A stretch of 64,000 bases of DNA from Acidobacteriota bacterium (lineage in GTDB: Bacteria > Acidobacteriota > Terriglobia > Bryobacterales > Bryobacteraceae): contig JACQZS010000135.1 of assembly GCA_016213725.1 (NCBI GenBank), positions 28,030 to 92,029 on the forward strand. Direction: 5' to 3'. The translations under genes and the position numbers were made by a program. Of this stretch, positions 33,483 through 43,113 are shown piece by piece. Positions within the stretch are counted from its first letter, which is position 1, and each line of letters starts with the position of its first letter. The notes under the pieces are model-generated. The model searched no databases. It was not told the origin of the DNA and saw only the letters and a program-made list of their open reading frames with translations.

Positions 33483-34645
33483 GCCATCAGCGGAGACGAG
33501 TGAGCGGGGATGGCGGGATTCTGGCCGTCGAGGGGATAGACGAGATCCACGTTTTGCGTGGTGAGCAGCTTGTGTTTGGCGAATACGGCCGAGGGAACGG
33601 GTTTGCCGTCGAGGATGTTAATGGCGAGGCGGACCAGATCCTCGCCGTAACGTTCTGGGAAGTAGGCAACGGAACCGACGAGGCGCGTATTCTTGCGGCG
33701 TAGTTCATTGCGGGCCTCGAGGGTTCCGTTTTGCCCGACGACGGCGCAGAGGTGGCCGACCCCAGCCTCTTCAAAGCCGCGGAGCGCAGCGAGGGCGCAC
33801 ATGTCGTTGACAGCGCCGACCAGAGTCCTCTTGGGCTTGGAGCGCGCGATGAAGCGGCGGACGACGCCAAGAATCTGTTCGAAGTCGCCTTTGCCATCGA
33901 GATGAATGGGGTTGAGCCGGTCGAAGCCCGGCAACTCCGTACGCAGTCCTTCCACGGTGCCTGTGATTCGGAGGCCGGGCAAGGGGCCGGCGATCGGAAG
34001 TTCCAGTAGAAGGAGTTGCTCGGCGCCCTCCGGCCATTGCTTTTTGGCCCAGCGGCCGAGTGCACGGCCCGCGATGAGGCCTGCCTCGTAGTTGTTTGCT
34101 CCGTAGTACGTGGCGCCTGGGTGGGGGATTTCGATGGCGATGACAGGGATGTTCGCTTCGAGGAAGCAGGCGGCGATGCTAGGGGCGACGCGTTGGTAGG
34201 TTTGGAATTCCAGAACGAGATTGACCCGCTCCCGCACGAGGTGTTCCGCATTGCGGAGGGCCTCGCGGGCGCTATAGCGGTTGTTCACCATGATGAGGTG
34301 AATGCGGTCATTGGCGGCGGCAGCCCGCTGCAGGCCCTCGCTGACCGTTTGAGAAAAGACCGAATTGGCCTGCGCCGCGAAGCCGAGGCGGATGCTCTGC
34401 GAAAACCCGGTACGGACCAGGCAGCGGTACTCGCCCCGCGCCACGCGCTCCATAATGCCGCCTTGCACAAGGCTGGTAAGGAGGCGGAAAGCGGTGGTGC
34501 GCGACAGGCCGGTGCGATTGACCACGTCAGCGAGTTGGAGAACTTCACCCTCTCTGCGGAAGCACTTCAGGATCCCACAGGCCCGGACAACAGCCTGGGC
34601 AGCGTTCCGATCGCGGTTCTGGACGTTGGTGACGGGAGTTTGCAT
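33479..34645 (-). CDS. IclR-type HTH fused to a periplasmic-binding-like sugar domain (transcription regulator)
   Basis: A 388-residue protein. Residues about 15-75 form a winged helix of IclR type (AAQAVVRACGILKCFRRE, then LADVVNRTGLSRTTAFRLLTSL). Residues about 90-360 are a type I periplasmic-binding-protein-like ligand domain (IPVIAIEIPHPGATYYGANN, AVNDMCALAALRGFEEAG) as in LacI-family effectors and ribose-binding proteins. There is no signal peptide, so it is cytoplasmic. LacI proteins normally pair this ligand domain with a LacI HTH, so the IclR-HTH pairing is less common. It is convergent with the transporter and may control it. Confidence 0.82.
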   Translation of the reverse strand: MQTPVTNVQNRDRNAAQAVVRACGILKCFRREGEVLQLADVVNRTGLSRTTAFRLLTSLVQGGIMERVARGEYRCLVRTGFSQSIRLGFAAQANSVFSQTVSEGLQRAAAANDRIHLIMVNNRYSAREALRNAEHLVRERVNLVLEFQTYQRVAPSIAACFLEANIPVIAIEIPHPGATYYGANNYEAGLIAGRALGRWAKKQWPEGAEQLLLLELPIAGPLPGLRITGTVEGLRTELPGFDRLNPIHLDGKGDFEQILGVVRRFIARSKPKRTLVGAVNDMCALAALRGFEEAGVGHLCAVVGQNGTLEARNELRRKNTRLVGSVAYFPERYGEDLVRLAINILDGKPVPSAVFAKHKLLTTQNVDLVYPLDGQNPAIPAHSSPLMA

Positions 34646-34949
34646 GTCGAATGGCCGGCTGGATTCAAGTCTCGTACTCGTCGACTATTGTATGCTGGCT
34701 TCCCGCATTACGGAATCGCTATTCGCGTCGGCGGGAAGGCGCAGGCGGAGAAGAAGAGCCCCAGGCCCTAAGCGGAATTGATGAGGCAGGCAGCAAGGCG
34801 AGGCGGAAGAACTGGATTGACGGGGCAGATGGCAGGGTGCGGCGTTGAGTTTCAGGTCAGGATAACCATGCACTCCATCGATTCAGCTCCCGAAGGATCA
34901 GTTGCCGCGGCGGCAGCCGCTGCCAGTCTGGCACAAAGGGTGAGATGCC
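34646..34949. other. Intergenic region upstream of the IclR/PBP regulator
   Basis: No gene is seen over about 300 bases. On the minus strand there is a weak promoter candidate, TTCCGT-17-TACAAT, ending about 45 bases before the regulator ATG. Nothing else stands out before the transketolase remnant. Confidence 0.4.
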
Positions 34950-35370
34950 ACAGTTAGCGGATGGTCTACGCCGCGAAACTCGGACATCCGGACCGCCACA
35001 AGCTGCCGGGCGTGGAGGCGAATATAGGGCCGCTGGGCTATGGACTGCCGATTGCGGTGGGCGCGGCTAAGGCGGCCAAGCTGAAGGGGGAACGGTGGCG
35101 CACATTCGTGATGACCGGCGATGGCGGCATCTCACTTCCAACTGGATAACTTGGCCCTAATGGCAGACAGGAGCCGCTTGCAGCAGGGGGGCGAAACGGG
35201 GCGCACGATCACGATGGAGCCTCTCGCGGAGTGGTTCCGGGCATTTGGCTGGGCAATGCGAGAGGTACATGGTAACGACCACTCTGAGTTGGTGCAAACG
35301 TTCAGCGGCCTTCCTTTCGAAATGGGCCGGCTGAACTGCGTGATAGGGCGGGCACAGTTTGAGGAGGGAA
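34950..35370 (+). pseudogene. Transketolase N-terminal fragment with two deletions
   Basis: The first frame reads MVYAAKLGHPDRHKLPGVEA, then GPLGYGLPIAVGAAKAAKL and TFVMTGDG, which is the thiamine-diphosphate-binding part of a transketolase. It then shifts frame to MAASHFQLDNLALMADRSRL, then MEPLAEWFRAFGWAMREV, the continuation in intact transketolases. The part between MVYRAKLGHP and NGHPDRHKLPGVE is deleted, perhaps by recombination at the repeated GHP. The GELQEGSNWEA stretch after TGDG is also lost, causing the frameshift. No C-terminal half is present. Confidence 0.75.
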
Positions 35371-35459
35371 GTGAAAGGATGACCGTTCCACAGATAGAGC
35401 GTGTTGAAGCGGTTTTCGAGCAGGAAGTATGGCTCACCCCCTGTGTTGAGAAGTCTCTA

Positions 35460-37580
35460 TTACTGCGTGTTCGTGCTGAGGCCGCGTTTCTGGATCAGCG
35501 GAGCCACGGAAGGCTCGCGGCCCCGGAAATCCTTGTACATCTGCATGGCGTCTTCGCTGCCGCCGCGCTCCAGTATCCTGGTGCGGAATGCGCGAGCCAG
35601 ATTCGGATCGAACAGATTGCCCTTTTCCTTGAAGGCCTGGTAGGCGTCACTGTCGAGTACTTCACTCCAGATGTAGCTGTAGTAGCCGGCGGCGTAGCCG
35701 GAGGCGAAGATGTGCTGGAAGTACGTGCTGCGGTAGCGCGAGTAAATTTCAGGCAGCAGGCCGATTCTCGAGAGCGCGGCCTTTTCGAATCCGGCGGCGT
35801 CGGTCTTCGGCTCCGACTTGATGGTGTGCCATTCCATGTCGAGCAGAGAAGCGGCCAGGTACTCGACGGTGAGGAAACCTTGGTTGAACTTGCCGGCGCG
35901 ATCGATCTTGGCGAGTAGTTCGGGGGGAATGGGTTTGCCGGTCTGATAGTGCTTCGCGAATGTAGACAGGACCGCGGGTTCGGTAGCCCAGTTCTCCATG
36001 ATCTGCGAGGGGAGTTCAACGAAGTCTCGCGGCGTGCCGCTCAAGTCCTTGTATCGAACCTTGGCGAAGAGGGAATGCAGGCCGTGGCCGAACTCGTGGA
36101 AGAGAGTCTCCACCTCCTCCGGACTAAGCAAGGCGGGCTTGCCGGCGGTGGGCCGGCTGAAGTTGCAGACATTCACGACGATCGGACGGATGTCCTTGCC
36201 ATTCCTGATGCGCTGGCCGCGATAGCGGCTGGACCAGGCGCCGACGCGTTTGCCTGGGCGTGGGTGATAGTCCGTGAGGAAGATGCCGAGGAGCGAACCG
36301 TCGGAGTCTTTCACTTCGAAAGTGCGCACTTCGGCGTGGTACTTGGGTAGATCCGTTCGCTCAGTGATCTGGATGCCGTACAGCTTGTTGGCGACCATGA
36401 AGGCGCCTTTCAGCACATCGTCCAGGCTGAGATATTCGCGCACCTCATCCTCGTTCAGGGCGTAGCGCTGGGCCTTCACCTTCTCGGCGTAATACCGCCA
36501 ATCCCACGGCTCCAACTGGAAGCCGCCGCCGGCTGCGCTGATCATCGCCTGCATGTCGGACTTTTCTCTTCCGGCGAGGCCGAGCGCGGGCGTCCACAAT
36601 TGGTTGAGCAGATCGTAGACCTTTTCGGGCCTCTTGGCCATGCGCTCTTCCAACGTGAGGTGGGCGAAGGTTTCGTAGCCGAGCAACCGAGCCTTCTCGG
36701 CCCGCAAGGCGGCGATCCGGTAAAGCACCTGGTTGTTGTCCTGCTCATTCCCGTTATCGCACCGCTTGGTATAAGCGATCAGGATCTGGCGGCGGAGTTC
36801 GCGGTTGTCGGCGTAGGTGAGAAACGGCCAGATGCTCGGCGCCTGGAGCGTGAAAACCCACTTGCCCGGAAGGTTGGCGCGTTTGGCTGCATCTGCTGCG
36901 GCGGCCACGACACCTGCCGGAAGCCCGGAGAGATCCTCTCTCTTCTCGATCACCAGTTTGTAGGCATTGGTCTCTTTCAATAGGTTCTGACTGAAGCGGA
37001 CGGAGAGGGTGGAGAGTTCCCGGTTGATGGAGCGGAGGCGGTCCTTGCCGGCGCTGTCAAGCCCGGCGCCGCCGCGCACAAAGCTCTTGTACGTTTCGTC
37101 GGTCAGGCGGACCTGCTCTGGAGTGAGTCCGGAGGAATTACGCATGACCCAGACGGCTTTCACGCGGGCGAAGAGCTTCGGGTCCATCATCTGGTCGTCG
37201 CGCAAGGCGGCCAGCATGGGCGCCACTTTGCGTGAAACGGCTTCGACGGTTTCGTTGGTTTCGGCGCCCGCCAGGTTGCTGAAGACACCCTGGACCTTAT
37301 CCAGAAGATCCCCTGTACTATCCAACGCTTCGATGGTGTTGGCGAACGTTGGGGGAGCGGGATTTCCGGCGATGGCCAGCACATCATTGCGGTTTTCACT
37401 GATGCCGCGCTCGAGGGCAGGGAAGAAGTGCTCGTTGCGGATCTCGGCGAAGGGGGGCATGCCGAAGGGGCCTGTCCAATCGCGGAAGAACGGGTTGTCA
37501 GCAGAGCTCGCGGGCGGTTGAGCGTTCAGCATGAATGAGCCGGACAGTGCCGGGAAGAGACAAAAGTGGCGCCTTTCCAT
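35460..37580 (-). CDS. M3 family zinc oligopeptidase (dipeptidyl carboxypeptidase-like)
   Basis: A 706-residue protein, the usual length for Dcp/thimet-type peptidases. The zinc motif HEFGH is at residues 495-499 in TLFHEFGHGLHSLFA, with the third ligand expected in the following ELPSQIMENW helix. The N-terminal half is the helical cap of the family. The N-terminus may include a short signal peptide (MERRHFCLFPALSGSFMLNA), so export to the periplasm is possible. It cleaves short peptides, releasing dipeptides or acting as an oligopeptidase. It is a single-gene unit convergent with the transketolase remnant. Confidence 0.93.
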   Translation of the reverse strand: MERRHFCLFPALSGSFMLNAQPPASSADNPFFRDWTGPFGMPPFAEIRNEHFFPALERGISENRNDVLAIAGNPAPPTFANTIEALDSTGDLLDKVQGVFSNLAGAETNETVEAVSRKVAPMLAALRDDQMMDPKLFARVKAVWVMRNSSGLTPEQVRLTDETYKSFVRGGAGLDSAGKDRLRSINRELSTLSVRFSQNLLKETNAYKLVIEKREDLSGLPAGVVAAAADAAKRANLPGKWVFTLQAPSIWPFLTYADNRELRRQILIAYTKRCDNGNEQDNNQVLYRIAALRAEKARLLGYETFAHLTLEERMAKRPEKVYDLLNQLWTPALGLAGREKSDMQAMISAAGGGFQLEPWDWRYYAEKVKAQRYALNEDEVREYLSLDDVLKGAFMVANKLYGIQITERTDLPKYHAEVRTFEVKDSDGSLLGIFLTDYHPRPGKRVGAWSSRYRGQRIRNGKDIRPIVVNVCNFSRPTAGKPALLSPEEVETLFHEFGHGLHSLFAKVRYKDLSGTPRDFVELPSQIMENWATEPAVLSTFAKHYQTGKPIPPELLAKIDRAGKFNQGFLTVEYLAASLLDMEWHTIKSEPKTDAAGFEKAALSRIGLLPEIYSRYRSTYFQHIFASGYAAGYYSYIWSEVLDSDAYQAFKEKGNLFDPNLARAFRTRILERGGSEDAMQMYKDFRGREPSVAPLIQKRGLSTNTQ

Positions 37581-37749
37581 CTTGAGGATGATTTTATCCG
37601 AAATGGTTCCGGCGCCACCTATCGATTTTAGGACACCTGCCTAGTGCAACCCGGGCGGAACCGGCCGCGCCGGCAAGAAGGCATGTTGATCCTCCTTCCG
37701 TCCACGGAGTTCTGCTCCGGCTTGAGCGCGGCGCGCGCCAGGCAACGAA

Positions 37750-40137
37750 TCACGCGTAGCAGCGGACTTCGAAGAGCGCGGCCGGTGAACCATGCGTCGC
37801 TTCGATCTCAATGCGGATGGAGCGGCTACTCGCAGGCTGCGGCAGAATCACGCGATTGCGGGTTTGGTGATTGTGCTCGCACTTGTGGAGGACTCGGCCC
37901 TGGTCGTCCACAATGCGGTAGCGGTCCACGCAGAACGGCATGTTGCGCTCGGGCTGGCCGTAGAGGACGGATTCCATGGGGTGATCGAAATCCGTGTCGA
38001 AACCCAGAACGATTTCGCGGATGGCCTGCGGTGCCGCCCAGGTGAGAGTGAGAGAGGGCTTGGCGTCTTCCCGGCTGGCCACCCAGGCGTTGCTCTGTAC
38101 CAAGGGACGAGCCACGCCGTTGGTAACGAAGCTGGGCTGGTAGGCGTTGACGGGGGGCTCGAATACAACAGCCAGATTCTCGCCTCCGGGCCGGCGCTTG
38201 GGTGCCCAGATCTCAAAGGTGTCGATGCCGGAGCCTGCCGGGGGCAGCTGCACTCTGCTGGCGCCGGCGTGAGCCACCGCCAGCACGCCGGTGACACGGT
38301 GATCACTCAAGGCGATGCGAACAGCAGAATTCTTTGCCAGTACCACGAAGGCGTATTGAGCCTGATCGAGACTGGCTCCGAATTCGCAGGAAATGGACTG
38401 GGCATTGCCCTGCTTGAGGGAGATGGTCCGTTTGGCGATGGTTCGGTCAGGTGTGAAGTTGCCCAGGCGTGAGGAGGTGCGCAACTCCACCTGCAGGTCA
38501 ACCGGAGCGGCCACGTCGGCCTGGAAGGTGAAGCGCGGCACTGGGCCCTTTTCCAGAGGCAACATCATGGCCCAGTTCTCATCCAGGCGGCGCAACTTGC
38601 CGGACGGAGGCAAGGCCGCCAACCGCAGCGTGCTGCTGGCGGTGATGCTGGCCCGCTGGGCCAGGTCGGCTGGATCACGCAGGGCGATCCCCGGGATGTG
38701 TTGGCCGGCCTTGATCAACTCGCGTTGCAGCAGGCCGATGTGCGGAGCCTGGGAGATGTCGCGCGGTAGGAGTTTGTTCCGGGTGCAAAGCGCGGCGGCC
38801 ATGCCGGCAGCCTGGCCGGAATTCGAACAAGTAGCCATCACGCGAGTGGTGCCGAAGGCGACGTGGGAAGCCGAGATGATGCGCCCGCAGAGGAAGAGGT
38901 TCGAAATGTTGCGGCTGTACAGCGAGCGGTAGGGGATCTGGTAGACACCCTTCGAATGGTATTGAACGCAGGAAGGGAATTCGCTGTACATGCCGTCCGC
39001 CGGGTGCAGATCAATGGACCAACCGCCGTAGGAGACGGCGTCCGGGTGAACCCGCTGCTCGACTACGTCCTGCTGCCGGAGCATGTAGTCGCCCTCGAAG
39101 CGGCGGCTCTCTCGCTTGCCCGGAATGGTGGAGACCCATTCCAGGGCGAGGTTTTCGGCGTCGGGGAATCGGCCCGAATTCTTGATGTAATCCCACACGC
39201 CGTAGACCACGCGCCAGAGTTCCCACTTGATGTCTTCTGTGTTGTGGACGGTATCGCCGCGGCCGCCCCACTCCAGCCACCAAAGAGTGCAGCCGTTCAG
39301 GCTGGGCGTGAGCTTCTCCCACTTGGGCAGCTTTGTGATGTCCTTCAGCGCATAGGACGGGGCGATGTACCGCACGGGTTTGCCGGCGTCTTTGGAGTAG
39401 AAGTACATGGAATGGCCCAGAAGTTGGCCATAAGCGTCCGTCGGCGCGAAGGCTTCGCCGAACTCTTCCCTGGACTCGGCGCCCATGCGGAAAGCCGCGC
39501 CGGCGCGGAAGGCGGCAATGCCGTCGCCGGAGGCATCGCAGAAGAGAGGCGCGGAGACGATGTACTCGGTTTCGTTTTGACTGCAGTAGGCGCGGACGGA
39601 AGCGATGCGGTCTGGCGCGGACTTCTCCAGGTCGTCCACGGCCGCATTGAGCAACAACATGATGTTGGGCTCCTCTTTCACCTTTTCCAGAAGGATGGTA
39701 TCGACAATCACTGGGTTGCCCTCGGGATTGCGGTGCAGATTTTCGACGCAGATTTCGTCAAGCAGGCCGCCTTCACGCGCCCAGCGGTTGTTGTTGCCCA
39801 TGTGCGCGGTGGCGCCGAGGATCCACAGCCGGACCTCGCTGGAGGCATTGCCGCCCAGCACCGGGCGGTCCTGAATGAGGACCACGCGAATGCCGGCACG
39901 CGCCGCAGTGATGGCCGCGCAGGTACCGGAAAGCGAGCCTCCAATCACCGCCAGGTCGGCCTGCAACTGCACGCGATGGAGGCCGCGTTTGCCCGCGTAG
40001 CCGGCGCCTCGCTGTATGGGGTGGGTCTTCACATCAAAGGTGGTGGTATCCTGCGGCGCACCTGCTAGCGGCACCGTGCTGAGGGCGGGCACGCTGGCGG
40101 CTTTAGCGATGAAGTTACGGCGACTGGGCTTGGGCAT
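37750..40137 (-). CDS. Tat-exported FAD-dependent oxidoreductase with a C-terminal discoidin-like domain
   Basis: The start is the ATG at 40137, giving 795 residues with a Tat-type leader (PSRRNFIAKAASVPALSTV). The FAD motif DLAVIGGSLSGTCAAITAAR is at residues 61-80, and GGNASSEVRLW is typical of the FAD_oxidored (PF12831) group. The last 150 residues (SLTLTWAAPQAIREIVLGFD...SSRSIRIEIEATHG) look like an F5/8-type discoidin domain that may bind carbohydrate. Members are poorly characterised secreted oxidoreductases that often sit in polysaccharide-use loci. It is divergent from a fucose-permease-like gene 66 bases away. Confidence 0.85.
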   Translation of the reverse strand: MPKPSRRNFIAKAASVPALSTVPLAGAPQDTTTFDVKTHPIQRGAGYAGKRGLHRVQLQADLAVIGGSLSGTCAAITAARAGIRVVLIQDRPVLGGNASSEVRLWILGATAHMGNNNRWAREGGLLDEICVENLHRNPEGNPVIVDTILLEKVKEEPNIMLLLNAAVDDLEKSAPDRIASVRAYCSQNETEYIVSAPLFCDASGDGIAAFRAGAAFRMGAESREEFGEAFAPTDAYGQLLGHSMYFYSKDAGKPVRYIAPSYALKDITKLPKWEKLTPSLNGCTLWWLEWGGRGDTVHNTEDIKWELWRVVYGVWDYIKNSGRFPDAENLALEWVSTIPGKRESRRFEGDYMLRQQDVVEQRVHPDAVSYGGWSIDLHPADGMYSEFPSCVQYHSKGVYQIPYRSLYSRNISNLFLCGRIISASHVAFGTTRVMATCSNSGQAAGMAAALCTRNKLLPRDISQAPHIGLLQRELIKAGQHIPGIALRDPADLAQRASITASSTLRLAALPPSGKLRRLDENWAMMLPLEKGPVPRFTFQADVAAPVDLQVELRTSSRLGNFTPDRTIAKRTISLKQGNAQSISCEFGASLDQAQYAFVVLAKNSAVRIALSDHRVTGVLAVAHAGASRVQLPPAGSGIDTFEIWAPKRRPGGENLAVVFEPPVNAYQPSFVTNGVARPLVQSNAWVASREDAKPSLTLTWAAPQAIREIVLGFDTDFDHPMESVLYGQPERNMPFCVDRYRIVDDQGRVLHKCEHNHQTRNRVILPQPASSRSIRIEIEATHGSPAALFEVRCYA

Positions 40138-40203
40138 CGTCGAATCCTTGCACCTAGTGTATGTCCGCACTTGCTGAATTCGCTGATAGAATCTAGGTTC
40201 CCT

Positions 40204-41625
40204 ATGTCCAGCCCCAAGAAATCGATGTTCGTCCTCGAAGACGGCCGCAATGTGGCGTTCACGTTCATCCTCGTCACCTCGCTCTTTCTCCTTTGGGGGT
40301 TCTGCAACGGGATGATCGACGTGATGGACAAGCATTTTCAGGATGAGTTGCACCTGACCAAGGCGCAGTCTGCCTGGGTGCAGTTCGCGCACTATCTGGG
40401 CTACTTTCTGATGTCGATTCCGGCTGGCTGGCTGGCGAGCAAGCTCGGCTACAAGGGCGGCATCATTATGGGTTTGGTGATCGTGGCCGTGGGCGGCTTC
40501 TGGTTTATTCCAGCCACCAACATCAGCCTCATGGCCAAGGCCGGCGAGGTCTCCGCGAATACTGCGTTCGTCGCCTTTCTCGCGGGTGTCTGTCTCATCG
40601 CCACGGGGCTCACCTTCCTCGAAACCATCGCCAACCCCTACACCACCGTTTTGGGCGACAAGCGTTACGCAGCTACGCGCATCAACCTGGCGCAGTCCAC
40701 CAACGGCATCGGCTGGATCTTCGGCCCCATCGTAGGAAGCATGTATTTCTACTCCAAGGACGCGGCCGGCAATAGCACGGGCAGTCAGACGCTTTACGTG
40801 CCCTATCTCGGCATCGCCATCGGGGTCCTGATTCTGGCCGTGATCTTCTACTTCTCGAACATCCCCGATATCAAGACCGAGGACGACTATCACCTGGACG
40901 ATTCCACGCCGGGCGCTTCGCATTCCATCTGGACCCACCCGCACTTCGTCATGGCCGTTGCGGCGCAGTTTCTCTATGTCGCCGCTCAGGCGGGCATTTT
41001 CAGCTTCTTCATCAATTACCTCACTTCAGAAGTGCCGGCCATCCCCGCCTCCTGGCAAACCGGCATGACCTCCATGGCGGCCAACGCCGGGTTCCTCAGC
41101 GACTGGCTCTCCGGCTGGTTTGAAACCAATAAGAATGGCGTGTTGGCTTTTACCGACAAGGGCGCTTCCAACATGGCTTCGCTCGGCTTTGTCTGCTTCC
41201 TCGTGGGGCGCTTCAGCGGAGCGGCCCTGCTGAAGAAGTTCTCCGCCCACAAGGTGCTGGGACTCTACGGAACGATGAATGTGATCGCCACCTTCGTGGT
41301 CTTCCTGAAGCTGGGATGGGTCTCCGTGTTCTGCGTTTTTTCCTCGTTCTTCTTCATGTCGATCATGTTTCCCACCATCTTTGCGCTGGGCATCTTCGGC
41401 CTGGGGATGCGGGCGAAGAAGGCCTCGGCGTTCATCGTGATGGCCATCATGGGGGGTGCGATTCTGCCCAAACTGATGGGTGCCGTGGCCGACCACTACG
41501 ACATGTCGCGCGGCTTTATCGTGCCGATGGTGTGCTTCATTTTCGTGGCGTTCTACGGCTTCAAATGGCCGCGGTTCAGCAAGGCGGAATCTCTCAACGG
41601 CGTGAGCGCGACCGGCGGGCACTAA
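40204..41625 (+). CDS. FucP-type sugar:H+ symporter (MFS)
   Basis: The start is the ATG at 40204, giving 473 residues and about 12 membrane segments. The N-terminus (TSLFLLWGFCNGMIDVMDKHF) and FLETIANPYTTVLGD are typical of the fucose/galactose/glucose permease family. It probably imports L-fucose or a related sugar with protons. The inserted segment of about 25 residues after MYFYSKDAAGNSTGSQTLY is longer than in E. coli FucP. It is divergent from the FAD enzyme, and the substrate is inferred only from family. Confidence 0.85.
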   Translation: MSSPKKSMFVLEDGRNVAFTFILVTSLFLLWGFCNGMIDVMDKHFQDELHLTKAQSAWVQFAHYLGYFLMSIPAGWLASKLGYKGGIIMGLVIVAVGGFWFIPATNISLMAKAGEVSANTAFVAFLAGVCLIATGLTFLETIANPYTTVLGDKRYAATRINLAQSTNGIGWIFGPIVGSMYFYSKDAAGNSTGSQTLYVPYLGIAIGVLILAVIFYFSNIPDIKTEDDYHLDDSTPGASHSIWTHPHFVMAVAAQFLYVAAQAGIFSFFINYLTSEVPAIPASWQTGMTSMAANAGFLSDWLSGWFETNKNGVLAFTDKGASNMASLGFVCFLVGRFSGAALLKKFSAHKVLGLYGTMNVIATFVVFLKLGWVSVFCVFSSFFFMSIMFPTIFALGIFGLGMRAKKASAFIVMAIMGGAILPKLMGAVADHYDMSRGFIVPMVCFIFVAFYGFKWPRFSKAESLNGVSATGGH

Positions 41626-41679
41626 CCGGCCCGCGCTACTTGCGCTATGATTGCCACCCAGAGGAGGAAACGCCCCAGT

Positions 41680-42129
41680 ATGGAAATCCTCTCCGTTGCA
41701 TGGTGGCTTTGGATGCTGCTCGGCATCGCTCTGCTCGCCGCTGAGCTTCTGACGCCGGGCGGCTTCTACATCATCTTTTTCGGTGCCGCCGGTCTCGCCG
41801 TAGGGCTGTTGAAGCTCTGCGGGCTTGTAGATTCGACCGCCGTCGAAGGGTTGCTCTTTGCGGTGCTGGCGGTGGCGGGTTTAGCCTTCTTCCGCAAGCC
41901 TCTGATGCAGCGCTTCAAGCACCTCTCTTCGCCGCAGAAGGAAGTGGATTCACTTACTTCCGAGATCGCTGTGGCGCTGGCCGACATCCCTGCTCGCTCC
42001 ATTGGCAAAGTGGAGTTGCGTGGGGCCGTTTGGTCCGCGCAGAACATCAGCGAAATCGTCATCCCTAAGTCCGCCCGCTGCCGAGTAGACAGCGTAGACG
42101 GGCTCACCCTCAACGTCCGCAGTCTCTGA
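41680..42129 (+). CDS. NfeD-like membrane protein
   Basis: The start is the ATG at 41680, with GAGGAGG at 41661-41667; a start at 41647 lacks a ribosome binding site. The 149-residue protein has three to four membrane segments (residues 5-75) and a C-terminal OB-fold (IGKVELRGAVWSAQNISEIVI) typical of the short NfeD class. It is followed 15 bases later by an SPFH protein, the normal partner of NfeD, and the pair is thought to organise membrane microdomains or quality control. Confidence 0.87.
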   Translation: MEILSVAWWLWMLLGIALLAAELLTPGGFYIIFFGAAGLAVGLLKLCGLVDSTAVEGLLFAVLAVAGLAFFRKPLMQRFKHLSSPQKEVDSLTSEIAVALADIPARSIGKVELRGAVWSAQNISEIVIPKSARCRVDSVDGLTLNVRSL

Positions 42130-42144
42130 TCTAGGGAGTCTTTC

Positions 42145-43113
42145 ATGGAAACCGGAGCCCTGCTCGTCGTCTTCTTTCTCGTTCTCCTGCTCCTGATCAT
42201 CCTGGCCAAGACAGCCGTGGTGGTTCCGCAGCAATCTGCTTACGTCGTGGAGCGTCTGGGTAAGTACGCCGGGACGCTGCAAGCCGGCTTTCACATCCTC
42301 ACTCCCTTTGTGGATGTGATCCGTTACAGGCACTCGCTGAAGGAAATGGCCGTCGATATTCCGGAGCAGGTCTGCATCACGCGCGACAACGTGCAGGTGG
42401 CTGTGGACGGCATCCTTTATCTCAAGGTGCTCAACCCGGAGCGGGCCTCCTACGGCATCTCGGACTTTGGCTTCGCCATCCGCCAGCTGGCACAAACCAC
42501 GCTGCGCTCCGAAATCGGCAAGATCGATCTCGACAAGACCTTTGAAGAGCGCTCCAATATCAACGCCCTGGTCGTCTCCGAACTCGACAAGGCGACTGAG
42601 CCGTGGGGCGTGAAGGTGCTGCGCTACGAGATCAAGTCCATCAACCCGCCCGGCGACATCCTGGCCGCTATGGAGAAGCAGATGCGGGCCGAGCGCGAAA
42701 AGCGCGCCACCATTCTGAATTCCGAAGCCGTGCGCGACGCGGCCATCAACACGGCGGAAGGCGAGAAGCAGAAGGTGATCAAGTCCTCCGAGGCGCGGCG
42801 CCAGCAGCAGATCAATGAAGCAGAAGGCCAGGCCAGCGCCATTCTCGCCATCGCGAACGCCACTGGCGAAGGCATCCGCCAGGTAGCGGAGGCGATCAAC
42901 GAGCCCGGCGGCTTCGAAGCGGTCCAGCTCAGGGTGGCAGAGCAATACGTCGCCGAATTCGGCCGGATCGCCAAGGCCTCGTCCACCGTTGTGGTTCCGT
43001 CGAATCTGGGCGATGTGGCCTCCATGCTGACCGTTGCCATGAACGTCATCCGCAAGCAGCATACTGAAGGAGATGGACACGTCCCGCCCCCACCTCCCAG
43101 AAAAGGAAACTGA
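42145..43113 (+). CDS. qmcA: SPFH/Band 7 protein (QmcA/stomatin-like)
   Basis: A 322-residue protein with ribosome binding site AGGGAG. The N-terminal membrane anchor (ALLVVFFLVLLLLIILAK) is followed by the SPFH domain (VVPQQSAYVVERLGKYAGTL, LQAGFHILTPFVD) and a long charged coiled coil (residues about 180-250, KQMRAEREKRATILNSEAVR). It matches the QmcA/YbbK group that oligomerises at the inner membrane with NfeD partners. The 3' end overlaps the CYTH gene by 41 bases. Confidence 0.9.
   Translation: METGALLVVFFLVLLLLIILAKTAVVVPQQSAYVVERLGKYAGTLQAGFHILTPFVDVIRYRHSLKEMAVDIPEQVCITRDNVQVAVDGILYLKVLNPERASYGISDFGFAIRQLAQTTLRSEIGKIDLDKTFEERSNINALVVSELDKATEPWGVKVLRYEIKSINPPGDILAAMEKQMRAEREKRATILNSEAVRDAAINTAEGEKQKVIKSSEARRQQQINEAEGQASAILAIANATGEGIRQVAEAINEPGGFEAVQLRVAEQYVAEFGRIAKASSTVVVPSNLGDVASMLTVAMNVIRKQHTEGDGHVPPPPPRKGN

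Noticed and set aside
40138-40944. Long N-terminal extension of the FAD oxidoreductase
   Set aside because: The extra 270 codons are antisense to the fucose-permease-like gene, and the Tat leader begins at 40137.
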